NCBI GenBank assembly: GCA_963920665.1
Contig: OY987266.1
Coordinates: forward strand, 14,265,001 to 14,329,000
Length of the DNA stretch: 64,000 nt
From: Straminergon stramineum
Taxonomy: Eukaryota; Streptophyta; Bryopsida; Hypnales; Calliergonaceae
Direction: 5' to 3'
Position numbers and translations under genes: made by a program. The notes under the pieces were generated by a model, which saw only the letters and a list, made by a program, of their open reading frames with translations, had not been told where the DNA came from and ran no database searches. Of the stretch, positions 38,601-52,240 are shown piece by piece. Each line of letters starts with the position of its first letter. Positions within the stretch are counted from its first letter, which is position 1.

Positions 38601-39723
38601 TTTTACGTGCATATTCATGATTTTTTCCTGAACTGGTTTTGTCCACTTTTGGTTTTCTATCCATAGTGTTCTTGTGCTTCCATGTAGTTCATTCCCCTCT
38701 GTTGAGTTCTAATGGATTTCTGTCTCTTGATATGGGTAACGTGAGTACACAGATATGGGTTTATGGCAATAGTTTCGAATCATCTCTGGTGGCTGTAGTA
38801 GTCCCCAATCAGCCTGTAATGGAGGATTGGGCCAAGACCAATGGAGAGAAGGGAGATTTTACCTCCTTATGCAAGAACCCTAAAGCACAGGAATTTATAT
38901 TGTCAGAGCTGAATGCCATGGGCAAGAAAAAGGGGGTAAGTATCCTGATGTAGTCTGGTCCTACGATCTGTTTCGTTAGGTTCCTCCATAGCCACAAAGT
39001 CCTTCGAATCGCACTGCTCAAGGCATTCTGATTTGCATTTAGAAAGAAATTTAGATGTTTATTTGTTACCAAGGATGCACAATAGCATCTTACATACGAA
39101 TTATTAATATGCTATTGCCAAATTTGTGCAAGGTCTTCTATTTGGTATGAGTATCTAGATTTTTTCTGAAGAATGGTGTTGACCTCCTCCATGCACTGAT
39201 GGCAGGTGAAGGGATTTGAGTTCGTCAGAGGGGTGCACTTGGATCCCCTACCATTCGATTTGGAGCGTGATTTGGCCACTCCTACCTACAAGCTTAAACG
39301 TCCGCAGCTTCTTAAATTTTACCAGGTATTTGACTTGGGCTAAACTCGACACAGTAGCATACATGGGGATTGGAGCCGCCTCTTCCTTCAATATCCCTTC
39401 AATAAATATCACTTATGAACACACCCCTTAATTTTTTACATTACCTGCTGGCGGTTAGAATTTTGCGGATGATTCGTGAGAAGGATGAACGCCTGAAACT
39501 GAGAGACAGTTAAATTTATAGGTCCAGCCCTGTTTTAGGTTTATGGGCCAATTGTTGAGTGTGATAGCTGCTAACTGATGCTCTTGCATCCTTAAGGCAC
39601 AACGCGCACAAATTAGCCAATCGAAGTAGCTTCCAATTCGACCTTGTCGCTTTTGATAACGTCTCTCTGATTTTGCAGAAGGAGATTGACGCCTTATATG
39701 CAAAGATGAAGTCAAAGCAATGA
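32690..39723 (+). CDS. LACS4: Long-chain acyl-CoA synthetase, LACS4 type
   Basis: Nineteen exons: 32690-32844, 33612-33675, 33889-33978, 34195-34251, 34487-34535, 34746-34822, 34967-35006, 35280-35374, 35788-35955, 36230-36340, 36491-36578, 36976-37042, 37229-37304, 37461-37578, 37734-37988, 38348-38487, 38753-38935, 39206-39325, 39679-39723. All are GT-AG and the frame is open for 665 residues, the usual plant LACS length. The enzyme activates long-chain fatty acids with ATP to acyl-CoA, at the ER in the LACS1-5 group. Visible: the AMP-binding P-loop [13 protein letters not shown] (about 229-241), LPLAHIFDR, the GYGLTETCA adenylate motif (about 416-424), GEICIRG, HTGDIGEWQ, and the fatty-acid signature region [21 protein letters not shown]. 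It ends SKQ, so no peroxisomal SKL signal. LACS4 rather than LACS1, 2, 3 or 5 is not resolved. An AATAAA at about 40168 could serve polyadenylation. Confidence 0.96.
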
Positions 39724-41538
39724 AGGCCTAGATGATAAACACCTGAACAGGTCATCGGAGGCTACAGAATCTCGAATAGCTCCAGTGATGGTAGTATCCC
39801 CATCCCTTTCCACTTACAGGTTAGCTCATGTATACACTCATAACATGGTGGAAGTGTACAGACATAACTCCTCCACTTCGCACATGGCGACACGATTGCC
39901 ATGGTATATGTCCATGAGTAGATACCCATGTAAAGTGTTGCTTTGTAAGACCTTTCTGCTTTTTACCGTAACTCCATGATGACGAAGCTTGCACACCTGT
40001 TTATCCATTGAATGTCTTTGTTGTAACATAACATTTTAGAGCAATGTTGACTGGCGCTTTTTTCAAAGAGCGGCCACTATGGTGGCTGATATCTACCAAC
40101 TTGCATATAATAGGTGGTTGAGTACCAAATGTTTCATCCTTAAACTCAAGATGTAAGAGGATCATACCAAATAAAGTCAACCTGAGAAAATTAGAGCATC
40201 TCAAAAACTTGATTCTTCTTGGAATCACTACACCAATAATGAAATTTAGGGTTAACCGTGTGAGTTGTTTTATATATATATTCTTTAAGTGTTTATTCTT
40301 AAAAGAATACTTTTACCAACTATGTTTACATAAATCTTGGTCTTTGAATAGTTCTAATGACTAAAATCTTCATGAAAGTAGAAGTGTATATCAATTTCAA
40401 ATCAATTTGTATGGTAATATTTAATTTTTTTATTAGGATAGTTGTTCATGGCTCCATTCAAAAACATTGTGTATGTTTTGAATTTTTATAAATATATTTT
40501 AATCCTAGAATGGCAAGACCTATCGTCAAGGTAGTGAATTGAAAATGTTATGATAGGGATTGGAGATATTCATTCTTTGTTTCTATAATAATCTTGAAAT
40601 TCATCTATTTGATCCAAAACGCTTGTGATGTCCTTTTAGGGACAAGAAAATTATATATAAGTGATTGTGAATTCTTTTTATGTATATGATAGTGAGACAT
40701 GTTTTCAACTACTCATTGAGAGACTTTCCAATGTAATAATTTCTACCTTCATTTTGAGGTTTTGCAATACATGTAAACATGTAGTCTAGTTCATTTTGAA
40801 TACATTTAGTACCTTTGAATATTCCTATTTGAATAAAGATAATAGATACACACATTTTGTACTTGAAGTATAGTTTGTTTTTATATTTTATGTTTTATCA
40901 ATACATCGTATTTGATAATCTTGCATTGTCACCATATGTGTAGATGACATTGACAATTGAATCATAATATTGATTTTTTGAAAAGATTAGTGAAATATAT
41001 GGTGGAACACATCATATCTAGTTCAAGGAAGAATCACAATATTTGTAGGCCGTTGTTTTTTTTTACTTTTTTTTTTCATATACATCATATTATATAAAGA
41101 ATTTAGGAATAAATGTGTTGATTATTTTCTAGCCAACTAAGGTAAGTGAATCCCACTTGATTGAAGGTGCACATGAAATCAATACTTTGTATTCTTGGAT
41201 ATTTGACATATTTAAATGTAAAATGTGTCAACTTCTATAATTTGATGGTTTTGGATATACTTACATTAAGATACCCACAAAAAGGTGAGAGCCCCATGGA
41301 GATTGTGACAAGCCTATTCTAGGCAAGCCCCCATTTGTTACCACATGGTTTCATTTGCCTTAATTGCAAAAGTTGACTTCTACATATTCTTGTCTAAATC
41401 CATACATCATAAATATGAGAGCCTAGGATATTTCTAAGGGATTCCTATAATCAATATGTTGAAAACAAACATTGGTTAAAAAGAATTCTTGAAATTTTTA
41501 GGATTGAGAGGAAAATTGTTAGGAAGCTCAAAGACTCC
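39724..41538. other. LACS 3' flank and AT-rich spacer
   Basis: The 3' UTR probably extends to about 40.2 kb, where AATAAA occurs. Beyond that is AT-rich spacer without a recognisable gene. ORFs of 60-90 codons near 39.4-40.2 kb lie in the last intron or the 3' UTR and are chance frames. Confidence 0.4.
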
Positions 41539-41765
41539 TACATAAAATAGTGAAATTATGTTGTCTTACCACAAGAAAGTGGCATTGCAACTCATCCCAA
41601 TTAACAAATATTTCTATAGATATTTTCATTTGTATACATGGAGGTTCATGAATCCTAATTACAACAACATCTAATTCAAAAGTAGTGCATTCTTGAACAA
41701 TAAAGTAAATAGTGTCAAATGTCAAGAAATGAATGTGAGGCAACCTAATTTCACTATTTAGTGTA
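41539..41765. mobile_element. MITE, TACACAAAATAGTG family, copy 2
   Basis: The left end TACATAAAATAGTGAAATTA and the right end AACCTAATTTCACTATTTAG followed by TGTA are inverted repeats. The interior matches the 23301 copy over most of its length, with small deletions. No coding capacity. Confidence 0.7.
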
Positions 41766-42478
41766 GAACTCTGCCCTAAGCAAAGCTTGTAGGTGGTAAT
41801 AGAACAATCCAAACTATGAGAGAACCACTCATAGTCCACCACTTAAGTAATTCTGCACATGTTTTGGAGCAATATAAGGCAATGTAAATTTTTTGCTTTG
41901 GAGGAAGATAGAAATCACAAGATTGCAAATTTTTTTTGGTAATTTTATCCCTTGAATTGAAATAGTATGAGTTTAAAAGTCAAAAGAGAGATGATTTGGA
42001 TCCATACCCACTATGTAAACTTTTTCAATTCCAATCATTCAAGAACTACTTTCCTGTTGACTATGTCCTACTTTCTTGCTCACTATTTCAGAACATGTGA
42101 CATGACCTTAAGGCATACGATCCATTTCCAACCACTTAAGTAATTACGCATACATGGAGTGCATGGTTTTTGAGTGGAGAAATTTTCCTATGTATAGAAT
42201 TAGAATTTGGAAGGATTCCTTAATTTTCCAAAATTTTATTTCTCAAAACATAATTTTTAAGCTCAAGATTTTGTTCAACCCATATTAGTCATAGAGGCCT
42301 TCCTATTTCTGACCAAGGGCTAATTGCAATATTGAGAGTCTTGTAGCCAATCATAATGTGCTACAACTACACCGGGAACTGCACCATAATTAATCACTAC
42401 CTTTTAGTACTTGAATGGAAAGAGAGAAGTCTACAAGGTGGAAATGTGTAGGTGATCGGCAAGGGGTTGCCTCCTATA

Positions 42479-42708
42479 TTAACCCCTAAACGCCGAGGCA
42501 GACGTTTTTTGTCCGATGAATGACAAGGAATTCTCGTGTATAGGACAGAAGTGAAACTATGCATGCTCAGAATTAGGGGTGAAAAGGGAAGATCTTCAAT
42601 AGTAGTTTGACTCCCAATGAGTATTTTTTATTTTTTTAAAGTAGATGATGTCTCACGGTTCCAAAATGGCTGATTTCCACAATCACCAGCCCGGTGTTCA
42701 AGGGTTAA
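42479..42708. mobile_element. piggyBac-like MITE, TTAA-flanked, close to POR promoter
   Basis: Left: TTAA (42479) then CCCCTAAACGCCGAGGCAG. Right: ...GTTCAAGGG then TTAA at 42705; its complement reads CCCTTGAACACCGGGCTGG. TTAA on both sides and CCC termini match the 16223 element. The insertion lies about 550 bases upstream of the POR start codon. Confidence 0.6.
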
Positions 42709-43262
42709 CTTAGACCCAAATTTGAAAAGGAAAAACAAATGCATTCCAAGCTTCGATCACAAATCTCTCTCTTTCAGCCTTGGTTGAAAATGGTTGCATC
42801 CCACAGGTTGGGTGTGGGTCCTGGTCGGGAATGGGTGGTTCTCCCATACGGTCACCAGGCATGAAACTAGGATAACGAGAATACAATTAAAAAATTATTC
42901 CACCAATCACAGCATAGAATTCTATGCCCTCCACGCTGCCATAAGCCGTAAGGGAAAAAAGGACAGCGCTTCAGGAGCCAATAAGAATCCTTCCAGACCG
43001 CCCTGAGCAACCAATTGCAGAGGCTTGCTAGATACGATGTCCTCATCTACCCGCTAAGTAGATCTGTATCCCTAATCTACCAGTTTCATGAATATGGTAG
43101 ATAGACGAACAGATTCTAAAGCCGCGCGACGAGAGCCCTTACCCGTGCAAAGCAGATAAGGTATAGACATCGTCTTGTTCAGTCTCTTTGGTAGACTTCC
43201 CTTCGAATTTGTTGCTGTTCTTCACAGTGTTGATCGACCGACGCAAGGTTCAGCTCGTCGCC
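42709..43262. promoter_or_regulatory. POR promoter and 5' UTR region
   Basis: The segment before the POR start codon. At 43076-43107 an inverted pair, ATCTACCA ... TGGTAGAT, occurs with a 15-base spacer; single copies lie near two other genes in the window. AAGTAGATCTG lies at about 43055. A GATAAG I-box core, known from light-regulated plant promoters, is at 43155-43160. GAATGGGTGGTTCTCCCATA near 42828 resembles a word upstream of LACS. No TATA box was assigned. Confidence 0.4.
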
Positions 43263-46406
<3,144 letters not shown>

Positions 46407-47750
46407 ATACCTAACCTTCCACGTTCCTGTTCACTCTTAGTTTTAAGTTATAGCTGCAGAGACAGGGTGCTTAGAATCTAATACAGTCCGCCCATGTAAC
46501 TTATTTGACACCCACGGAGAATAGGGTGAAGAATGTTCAACTACTAGTTCAGAAGGGGTAGGCTTCTCATGCATTATTGATGCTCAGACTTTCCCGTGAA
46601 GAAAGGACACATGTGAGGTCTTTGCCGGTGAAAAAATCGTGGTTTGGAGCGGAGGTTGCTCTACCCTCCCATGTGGTGACGATTGCTATTCAGAAAGGGA
46701 CTAGAAGTGCTTGAGATTCAACGCACGAGTTGTGAGAATTTTGCGTGACGGCGTAGACTAGTTTAGGAAATCTGGTTCTGATGGTAAATGTTATGCACAT
46801 GGAAATAAGTGCTACATCTTATATATTTTGCACTGCTGTGACTCCTTGAAAGACCCTTCACTTGCTCTCAGTCGCCAACACTCATATCTGTTTAACTTGT
46901 ATGGAGATATTGCTTGCATTCTTTCACGAGGTAGTCAGCCAAAAAATGAGCCAAAAAATTATCTTAAAGATGAATAGGTGAGTTTTTTTGTTTTTATACG
47001 AACCTTGCATTCATCACACTCCGAGACGATACAAGGTTAACGGAACTGTGAATTAGTATCTGAGCACAATTCTTATTATTGTGCTGTCTAAATTCTTGTT
47101 GGATTTTGTTGGGAGTCCAAAAGAGGATTCCCAATTTTCTTAGCATGCATTTTTTTTTGGCATCGTATGGATAGACTATGAACTTTCGAAGTGTTAGCAA
47201 TCGGTGTACCCAAAATCGATGTTAATTTTTCGAAGTCAATCGTGGGATCCCAGGTGACCGAACTCCAGGCTTTTGTTGAATGCTATGTCTTCAACAGTGG
47301 ATGGGCTTGTTACAGATGCCAATCTTGGTGCGCTAGATGAGGTCCTAATGTTGATTGTATAAGCCATCTTCCTGGGGCAGGTAATGGCATTGCATTGAAT
47401 TGAATGGCACCCTTTTCACCTCTGCTTCAGTCAATGTAACTATAACCATTGCTCATCACTCATCAACATAAAAAACCAAACATAAACACCAAGTTTCTTG
47501 TCCTCCCACAAGTTCCAGTTGGATGCTTTCATTGGCTACTCCACAGTTCATCAACAGTCTACTTCAACGTGCATTCAATAAGGTTTGGAACCAAACAATG
47601 TCATTCAATGTTGCAAATCACTCATGTAGTACATTCCATCGCCAGAGTTGAGTTCTGTAGATCTACTGAAGGTCAGGAATTTTACTGAAAACCATGTCAA
47701 ACCGCATGGAAATCCAATTGGCCTCAAATTTCTATGTGGTCCAAGAGGCG
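46407..47750. other. Spacer between convergent POR and desaturase-like genes
   Basis: Both genes end into this stretch, so it holds two 3' UTRs facing each other. No further gene is visible. A copy of the dispersed ATGAATAAACTATGAATTT repeat lies at about 47095-47230. Confidence 0.45.
47095..47230. repeat. Dispersed repeat, ATGAATAAACTATGAATTT family, copy 2
   Basis: Shares TTTTGTTGGGAGTCCAAAAG, GCATGCATTTTTTTTTGGCA, TATGGATAGACTATGAACTT and GAAGTGTTAGCAATCGGTGT with the copies at 27120, 55275 and 62595, in diverged form. Ends are not defined by a terminal repeat. Confidence 0.55.
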
Positions 47751-50700
47751 TTACAAGAATGGAGATCTGATCCCCAAAGAGCGGGCAGCTTGACGAATAC
47801 CTTGCACAGCAGATTTCCCAGCTGCAATATGAGCTTCGTTCTCCTCCACTGGAACTACCTCCACCTGAGAGTTGACCCCTAAACTCGAGGCCGCCGCATT
47901 AGCTGCCAACAAGCCGGTGACCAAGGCTTTCTCCTGGGACAGACCCCGGGCCCCGTGGGCAGCTCCGGGACCTTGCTGCAGCCAGTCGCCCGACATGAAG
48001 ACGTTCTGGAAGCTTGTCGTGGTGGACGGCATGTGCTGGTGGGATCCCGGACCAAACAGCGTCACTGCCCCTTTGAAGCGCAGCACACTGCTGTCTGTCA
48101 CTTGAGCGCCTTTGAAACCTGCCTCGCACTTCACCAAATACTCCTCCATCACCTGCAACAGGTATAATCTCATGAGAAAGTCATTCCTCAGCAGGCAACG
48201 TGAACAAACGGAATTGAGTTAGTCCCTGCTCACCAACTTTTTGTTTGCATTATGAAATGAGAGCAACACAAAAAAGTCATGGTGTGTTGCTCATCTGTTT
48301 GCTTTCATTTTGAGCACAAGCCAATTCTTCTTCTGCATTCTATTTAAAATCTTCAACAAATTTGTGCTATTGGGGAAGGACAACTCTTAGTCGCATGCAA
48401 TGTATGAACGTTGAGTTCGCTTCTTCCCCAAACTGGAATTTTGGTCCAACCTTTGCGAGGCCCAAATCTGAGCCAAAACTTAAGACCCAAAAGCATTTAG
48501 CGACCTCAAGCATTGCTAAGAAATATTTGACCACTTTTTTCCTATTAATTGGTATTTCTCCGAAGTCAAAAAACTTGGACGATAACTTCAATTCCATTGC
48601 TTGCAGGTGTTCAATATGGGGGGCAAAGAGGGGTGATATGCCAATAATTAAAGGGTAACTCTAATAAGCAAAAACCAGAGATGGAGAGCTTTGCGCACTC
48701 TTACTTTTTTGATGACTGCATCATCTGTCAGTGGAAGAAGCTGATTAGCATGATAGAAGTCGACCTCAAAAACACTTCCAGGCTCTTCAGCAAATTCATC
48801 CTGCAAGACATACAACCCAAGGTATCTAAGAAAATTTCAACCCGAAGAATCCTCCCTAGGAGGCTCTCTACAGTACCTGGGTACTTCCAAGTAGTAATAA
48901 GAGTCTTAACGGAATGCAAATACAGGGATGTCAAGTATTTGGTACGAAACAAATCCTTAAGTGACAATTAGAACTCGCATGATGAAAGCTTCCAGTTCAT
49001 GGTTTCAGCTTAAAGAAAATAGAGGGTCGTACTTGTAAAGCAGTCAAGTCAAAGAGTGTGGCCCCTGTGGTTGGCTCAAATCCAGCAAGCACGTTAGATG
49101 GGTTCTTCAAAGGAACATGTCGGTCAAGCCATAAACGAACTGCAAGTACATCAACCGTGCCCAGATTTGAAACCGTTGCAAACTCTGGGCGCTCTGCCAG
49201 GGCCGGAGAGGCGGCTACGATCCTCTGTTTCATGAATAATTTGAAATGAGAATGCCATTCCTCATAGGAAACCGTATTCCTTGTTGAGAATATCCTGGTA
49301 GAAGATGGAGAAAGGAAAGGGACGTTCTAGTGGTCAGGTAATTCAACTGGCACGGTAATTCAATTGGAACCTTACTTGCATTGCTTGAACGCCTACCGCA
49401 AATACCACTACATCCGCATCGTAGACTGTACGCTCCCCACCGCCGTCCACTGCGCAGCTTAATAGCAGGGAACATTTTATCTCTATTACTTGCGCACAAT
49501 GACATTGGGCACTTACAAACCAGAGATACGCACATACAAATGATCCCAATCTACATGATTTGTGGAGAAACTAGCAAATGATCTCAAAATAAATATGAAC
49601 CACAAGACTTACTGGCAACAATTCCGGTCACCTTGTTGCTTTCAACTTCACGGATGACATCCACCACACGATTATTACCCAGCACTCGACACCCTTGAGA
49701 CTTGATCAGCTCAAGCCAGGGTTTGAAAATGACCTCTGCTACCGAGCCTTTACACCAACAAACGTCGAAGTCTGCCTGGTGAGCCAATACGTAGTAGTAC
49801 AATGCACCAAGAGCTGCAGCCGCTGTTAAATATGCACACGACAAATGAGTATGGGGTAGCTGGTAAGCAATCAATGGTGCCATACAGCACAAAAATTTGT
49901 GAATCCAATAGCATAGCGTACAATAAGAAGAATCTACATAAACCTATACCTGAGAGCTGTTCTCCAGGAGCGAAAAGAGTAACCAGCAGTATTGGTTGCA
50001 AAAAATCACGGTAAAGCTTTGCTGATACACCAGCTTTACGAAACAGCTCCCTTGCGGTCATTGCATCATACATAGCATATGTCTCTTCGTCCTGAAATTC
50101 ATCTCACGTAATGTTAATATATTTTTCGACATCATCTACTGGACTGTTGTAACTTCTAATGCACTGCATTTGCTTGACCTCAAAGATGAGTACATTTGCT
50201 TCATGCAAACTTCTATAGATCAACTTCCAATTCTAATATGCTCTGCAACCGACCTCTATCATTCAGCACCATGACAAAGAGAATGGGATTAATTGTGGGT
50301 GCCTGAAGAGCCCCAAACGGTTGCAATCATAACATCCGTTGAGTGAAGGAGAAAGCAGAGACGTGTAAATCGTACTGCGTCGAATTCAAGAAGGGCTTGA
50401 ATTAGTGGAAGTGCAGTGAGCCGGTCCACCACAGATAAAGTCCTGCCACCCATGACGTGGTTTTATCACAACACCCCTCTCAGGCACCTCCTCGCCAATC
50501 TCACCATTGAAAAAGTAGAAACACTCTGAAGAAATTAATGCCAGGGCTACACAAGCTTTGGAGATTGTCCGCAAGAAAGCCTAAGGCAAAATCTGATTCT
50601 TGTTATTGGAGAGACAAAGACACTGTTTGCAAGGTTCATAGTTTGTCTTTGGCATGAATAATTGCTAATATTCTAAAGATTGGCGGTCATGTGAGAAACT

Positions 50701-51876
50701 TTAGAGAATTCAGTATAATTTCAGAAGACTTCTTCATTATCCTCTTTTAGGAAACTGGTCTGCCAGTCCGTTTTCCAGCATCGTACGGCCCTGCCTTCAG
50801 TTGTTGGTTGAGTTAGGGTTCAAGAACCTGAAATAAGGCGAAGTGTACAAGAAGGAACCCAGTGGAGTGGGAAGTCGAGGAAGGGAGTTGAAAACTGGAG
50901 CTTCCACTTGAATCCCCTCCGGCGAGTAAAAGGAACTCATGGTCCAGTCTGTGAACGGCCATACCTACCGACACAATGACACAAAGCTCAAACGCCATAT
51001 CCCACTGGCGTCATCGACAGCAAACCCTAACAACGATTGAGATTGACAGGGAACAGGAGGAAGGGAAAGAGAAGGAGAAGATAGTTACAATGTTGAGCTC
51101 CTTCAAGAGGCTGTAGATGTTGTGGTACTGCCACCTGCACCATCCCACGTGCTCGTTAACCCCTAAAAGACCAAGGACTCATGGTTTTGAAATGACCAAT
51201 TCAATTGATCACATTGGGAGAACTATAATTCAGAAGGGGTCAAATTTGATATCAACAGAATCAATTAAAAACATTGCACATGTTGGTCACATTTAAATGA
51301 AATTGGGCAACAGAATGTCCTCATACGACCTGCTCAGAACAGCTAAAAAAATATGACTCAATAGGACATAATTCAGAAAGGAGCAATAAGGCTAAAAGAG
51401 ATCTATAAACAGGACAGGACTGCAGATGGTCGCAAAGAAGAGCAGCAACTGACCAGAAGCCCTTGAGACCAGCCTCCACGGGTCTCCCTTGAGCAGTGCG
51501 GAAGCCTGTACTCAAGCCCCCCGGAGAAGGCGACGCGTCCAACACCGTCACGCTGAGGCCAAGCTTGGTGAGAGCATGAGCAGCTCCGAACCCCGCCCAT
51601 CCTCCGCCCACCACCACCGCCGTTTTCACAGCCTCTTCAAGCCTGGCTCTAAACCAACATCACAGGCCGGGATATTCGTGAGCCATCTCACAATGGAGCG
51701 AATTGCCTCAGGGAAACCCTAAAGATAATCCGACAACGCCAGAATGCAAATTCCATAAGGTACCTTATGGTGAGCACGCTCGAACGCCGAGACCGGCTGT
51801 GAGAGGAACCGCATTGTGGTCGGAGCTGGCCTGCTGTCCATTCTCGTGCGGTGAAGACGAACTGCAACCCCGCCAT
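47751..51876 (-). CDS. FAD-dependent carotenoid-desaturase-like oxidoreductase, plastid-targeted
   Basis: Eleven exons, 5' to 3' on the minus strand: 51876-51764, 51648-51454, 51134-51089, 50964-50828, 50442-50376, 50091-49950, 49822-49613, 49449-49376, 49224-49033, 48800-48705, 48152-47751; GT-AG throughout, 557 residues. The ATG at 51876 was chosen because it gives a Ser/Arg-rich, acid-poor leader of about 40 residues that splices in frame into ARLEEAVKTAVVVGGGWAG. Visible: dinucleotide motif VVVGGGWAGFGAAHAL (about 49-64), the early FAD-family word PGGLSTGF, PRLPTPLGSFLY, DRLTALPLIQALLEFD, MTARELFRKAG, FAPGEQLS, and the C-terminal FAD motif FMSGDWLQQGPGAAHG. The layout belongs to the amine oxidase/phytoene desaturase clan. 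It does not match ZDS, PDS or CRTISO closely, so the substrate is unknown; a plastid isoprenoid is a guess. Confidence 0.88.
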
Positions 51877-51984
51877 GACAGCTGATACACATCTCCCATT
51901 CAATTCTGGTCAAAGAATGCTCGCAACTTGTTCCGGTCACATTCAAGCTGAAACGATTGCGAATTACAAGCTGCCCTTGATTTG

Positions 51985-52240
51985 CAGAAACTCAAAGACA
52001 TGGCCAGAATTGTCAGAATTTCAAAGGCATAGCCAAACTGCCACAAATCGAAGACATCGTCGGAATAACCAGAAATTCAAAGACGTTGCCAGAATTTCCA
52101 GAAATTCAAAGACAGTGCCAGAATTGCTACAAATCAAAGACATTGCTGGAACTGCCACAAATCAAAGACATTGCTGGAATTGCCACAAATTCAAAGACAT
52201 AATGAGCATTGCCAGTAATTCAATACATTGCCGGAGTTGG
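51985..52240. repeat. Minisatellite, nine 28-29 bp units, upstream of the desaturase-like gene
   Basis: Nine consecutive units of the type CACAAATTCAAAGACATTGC followed by TGGAATTGC, 28 or 29 bases each with no gaps, starting 109 bases upstream of the start codon at 51876. The middle units (52128-52184) are nearly identical, the outer ones diverged. A 130-codon plus-strand ORF across it is a by-product of the repeat. It falls in the promoter or 5' UTR of the minus-strand gene. Confidence 0.9.

Noticed and set aside
47872..48105. Plus-strand ORFs opposite the last exon of the desaturase-like gene
   Set aside because: They are complements of a well-supported coding exon.
51157..51243. A further TTAA-CCCCTAAA element within intron 2 of the desaturase-like gene
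   Set aside because: The left end looks right, but the only right end (GAAGGGGTCAA) lacks TTAA and the inner bases do not pair, so it was not counted.
51321..51629. Desaturase-like protein starting at 51629
   Set aside because: The codon there is GTG. A plant nuclear gene needs an ATG, and an in-frame upstream exon with an ATG at 51876 exists.
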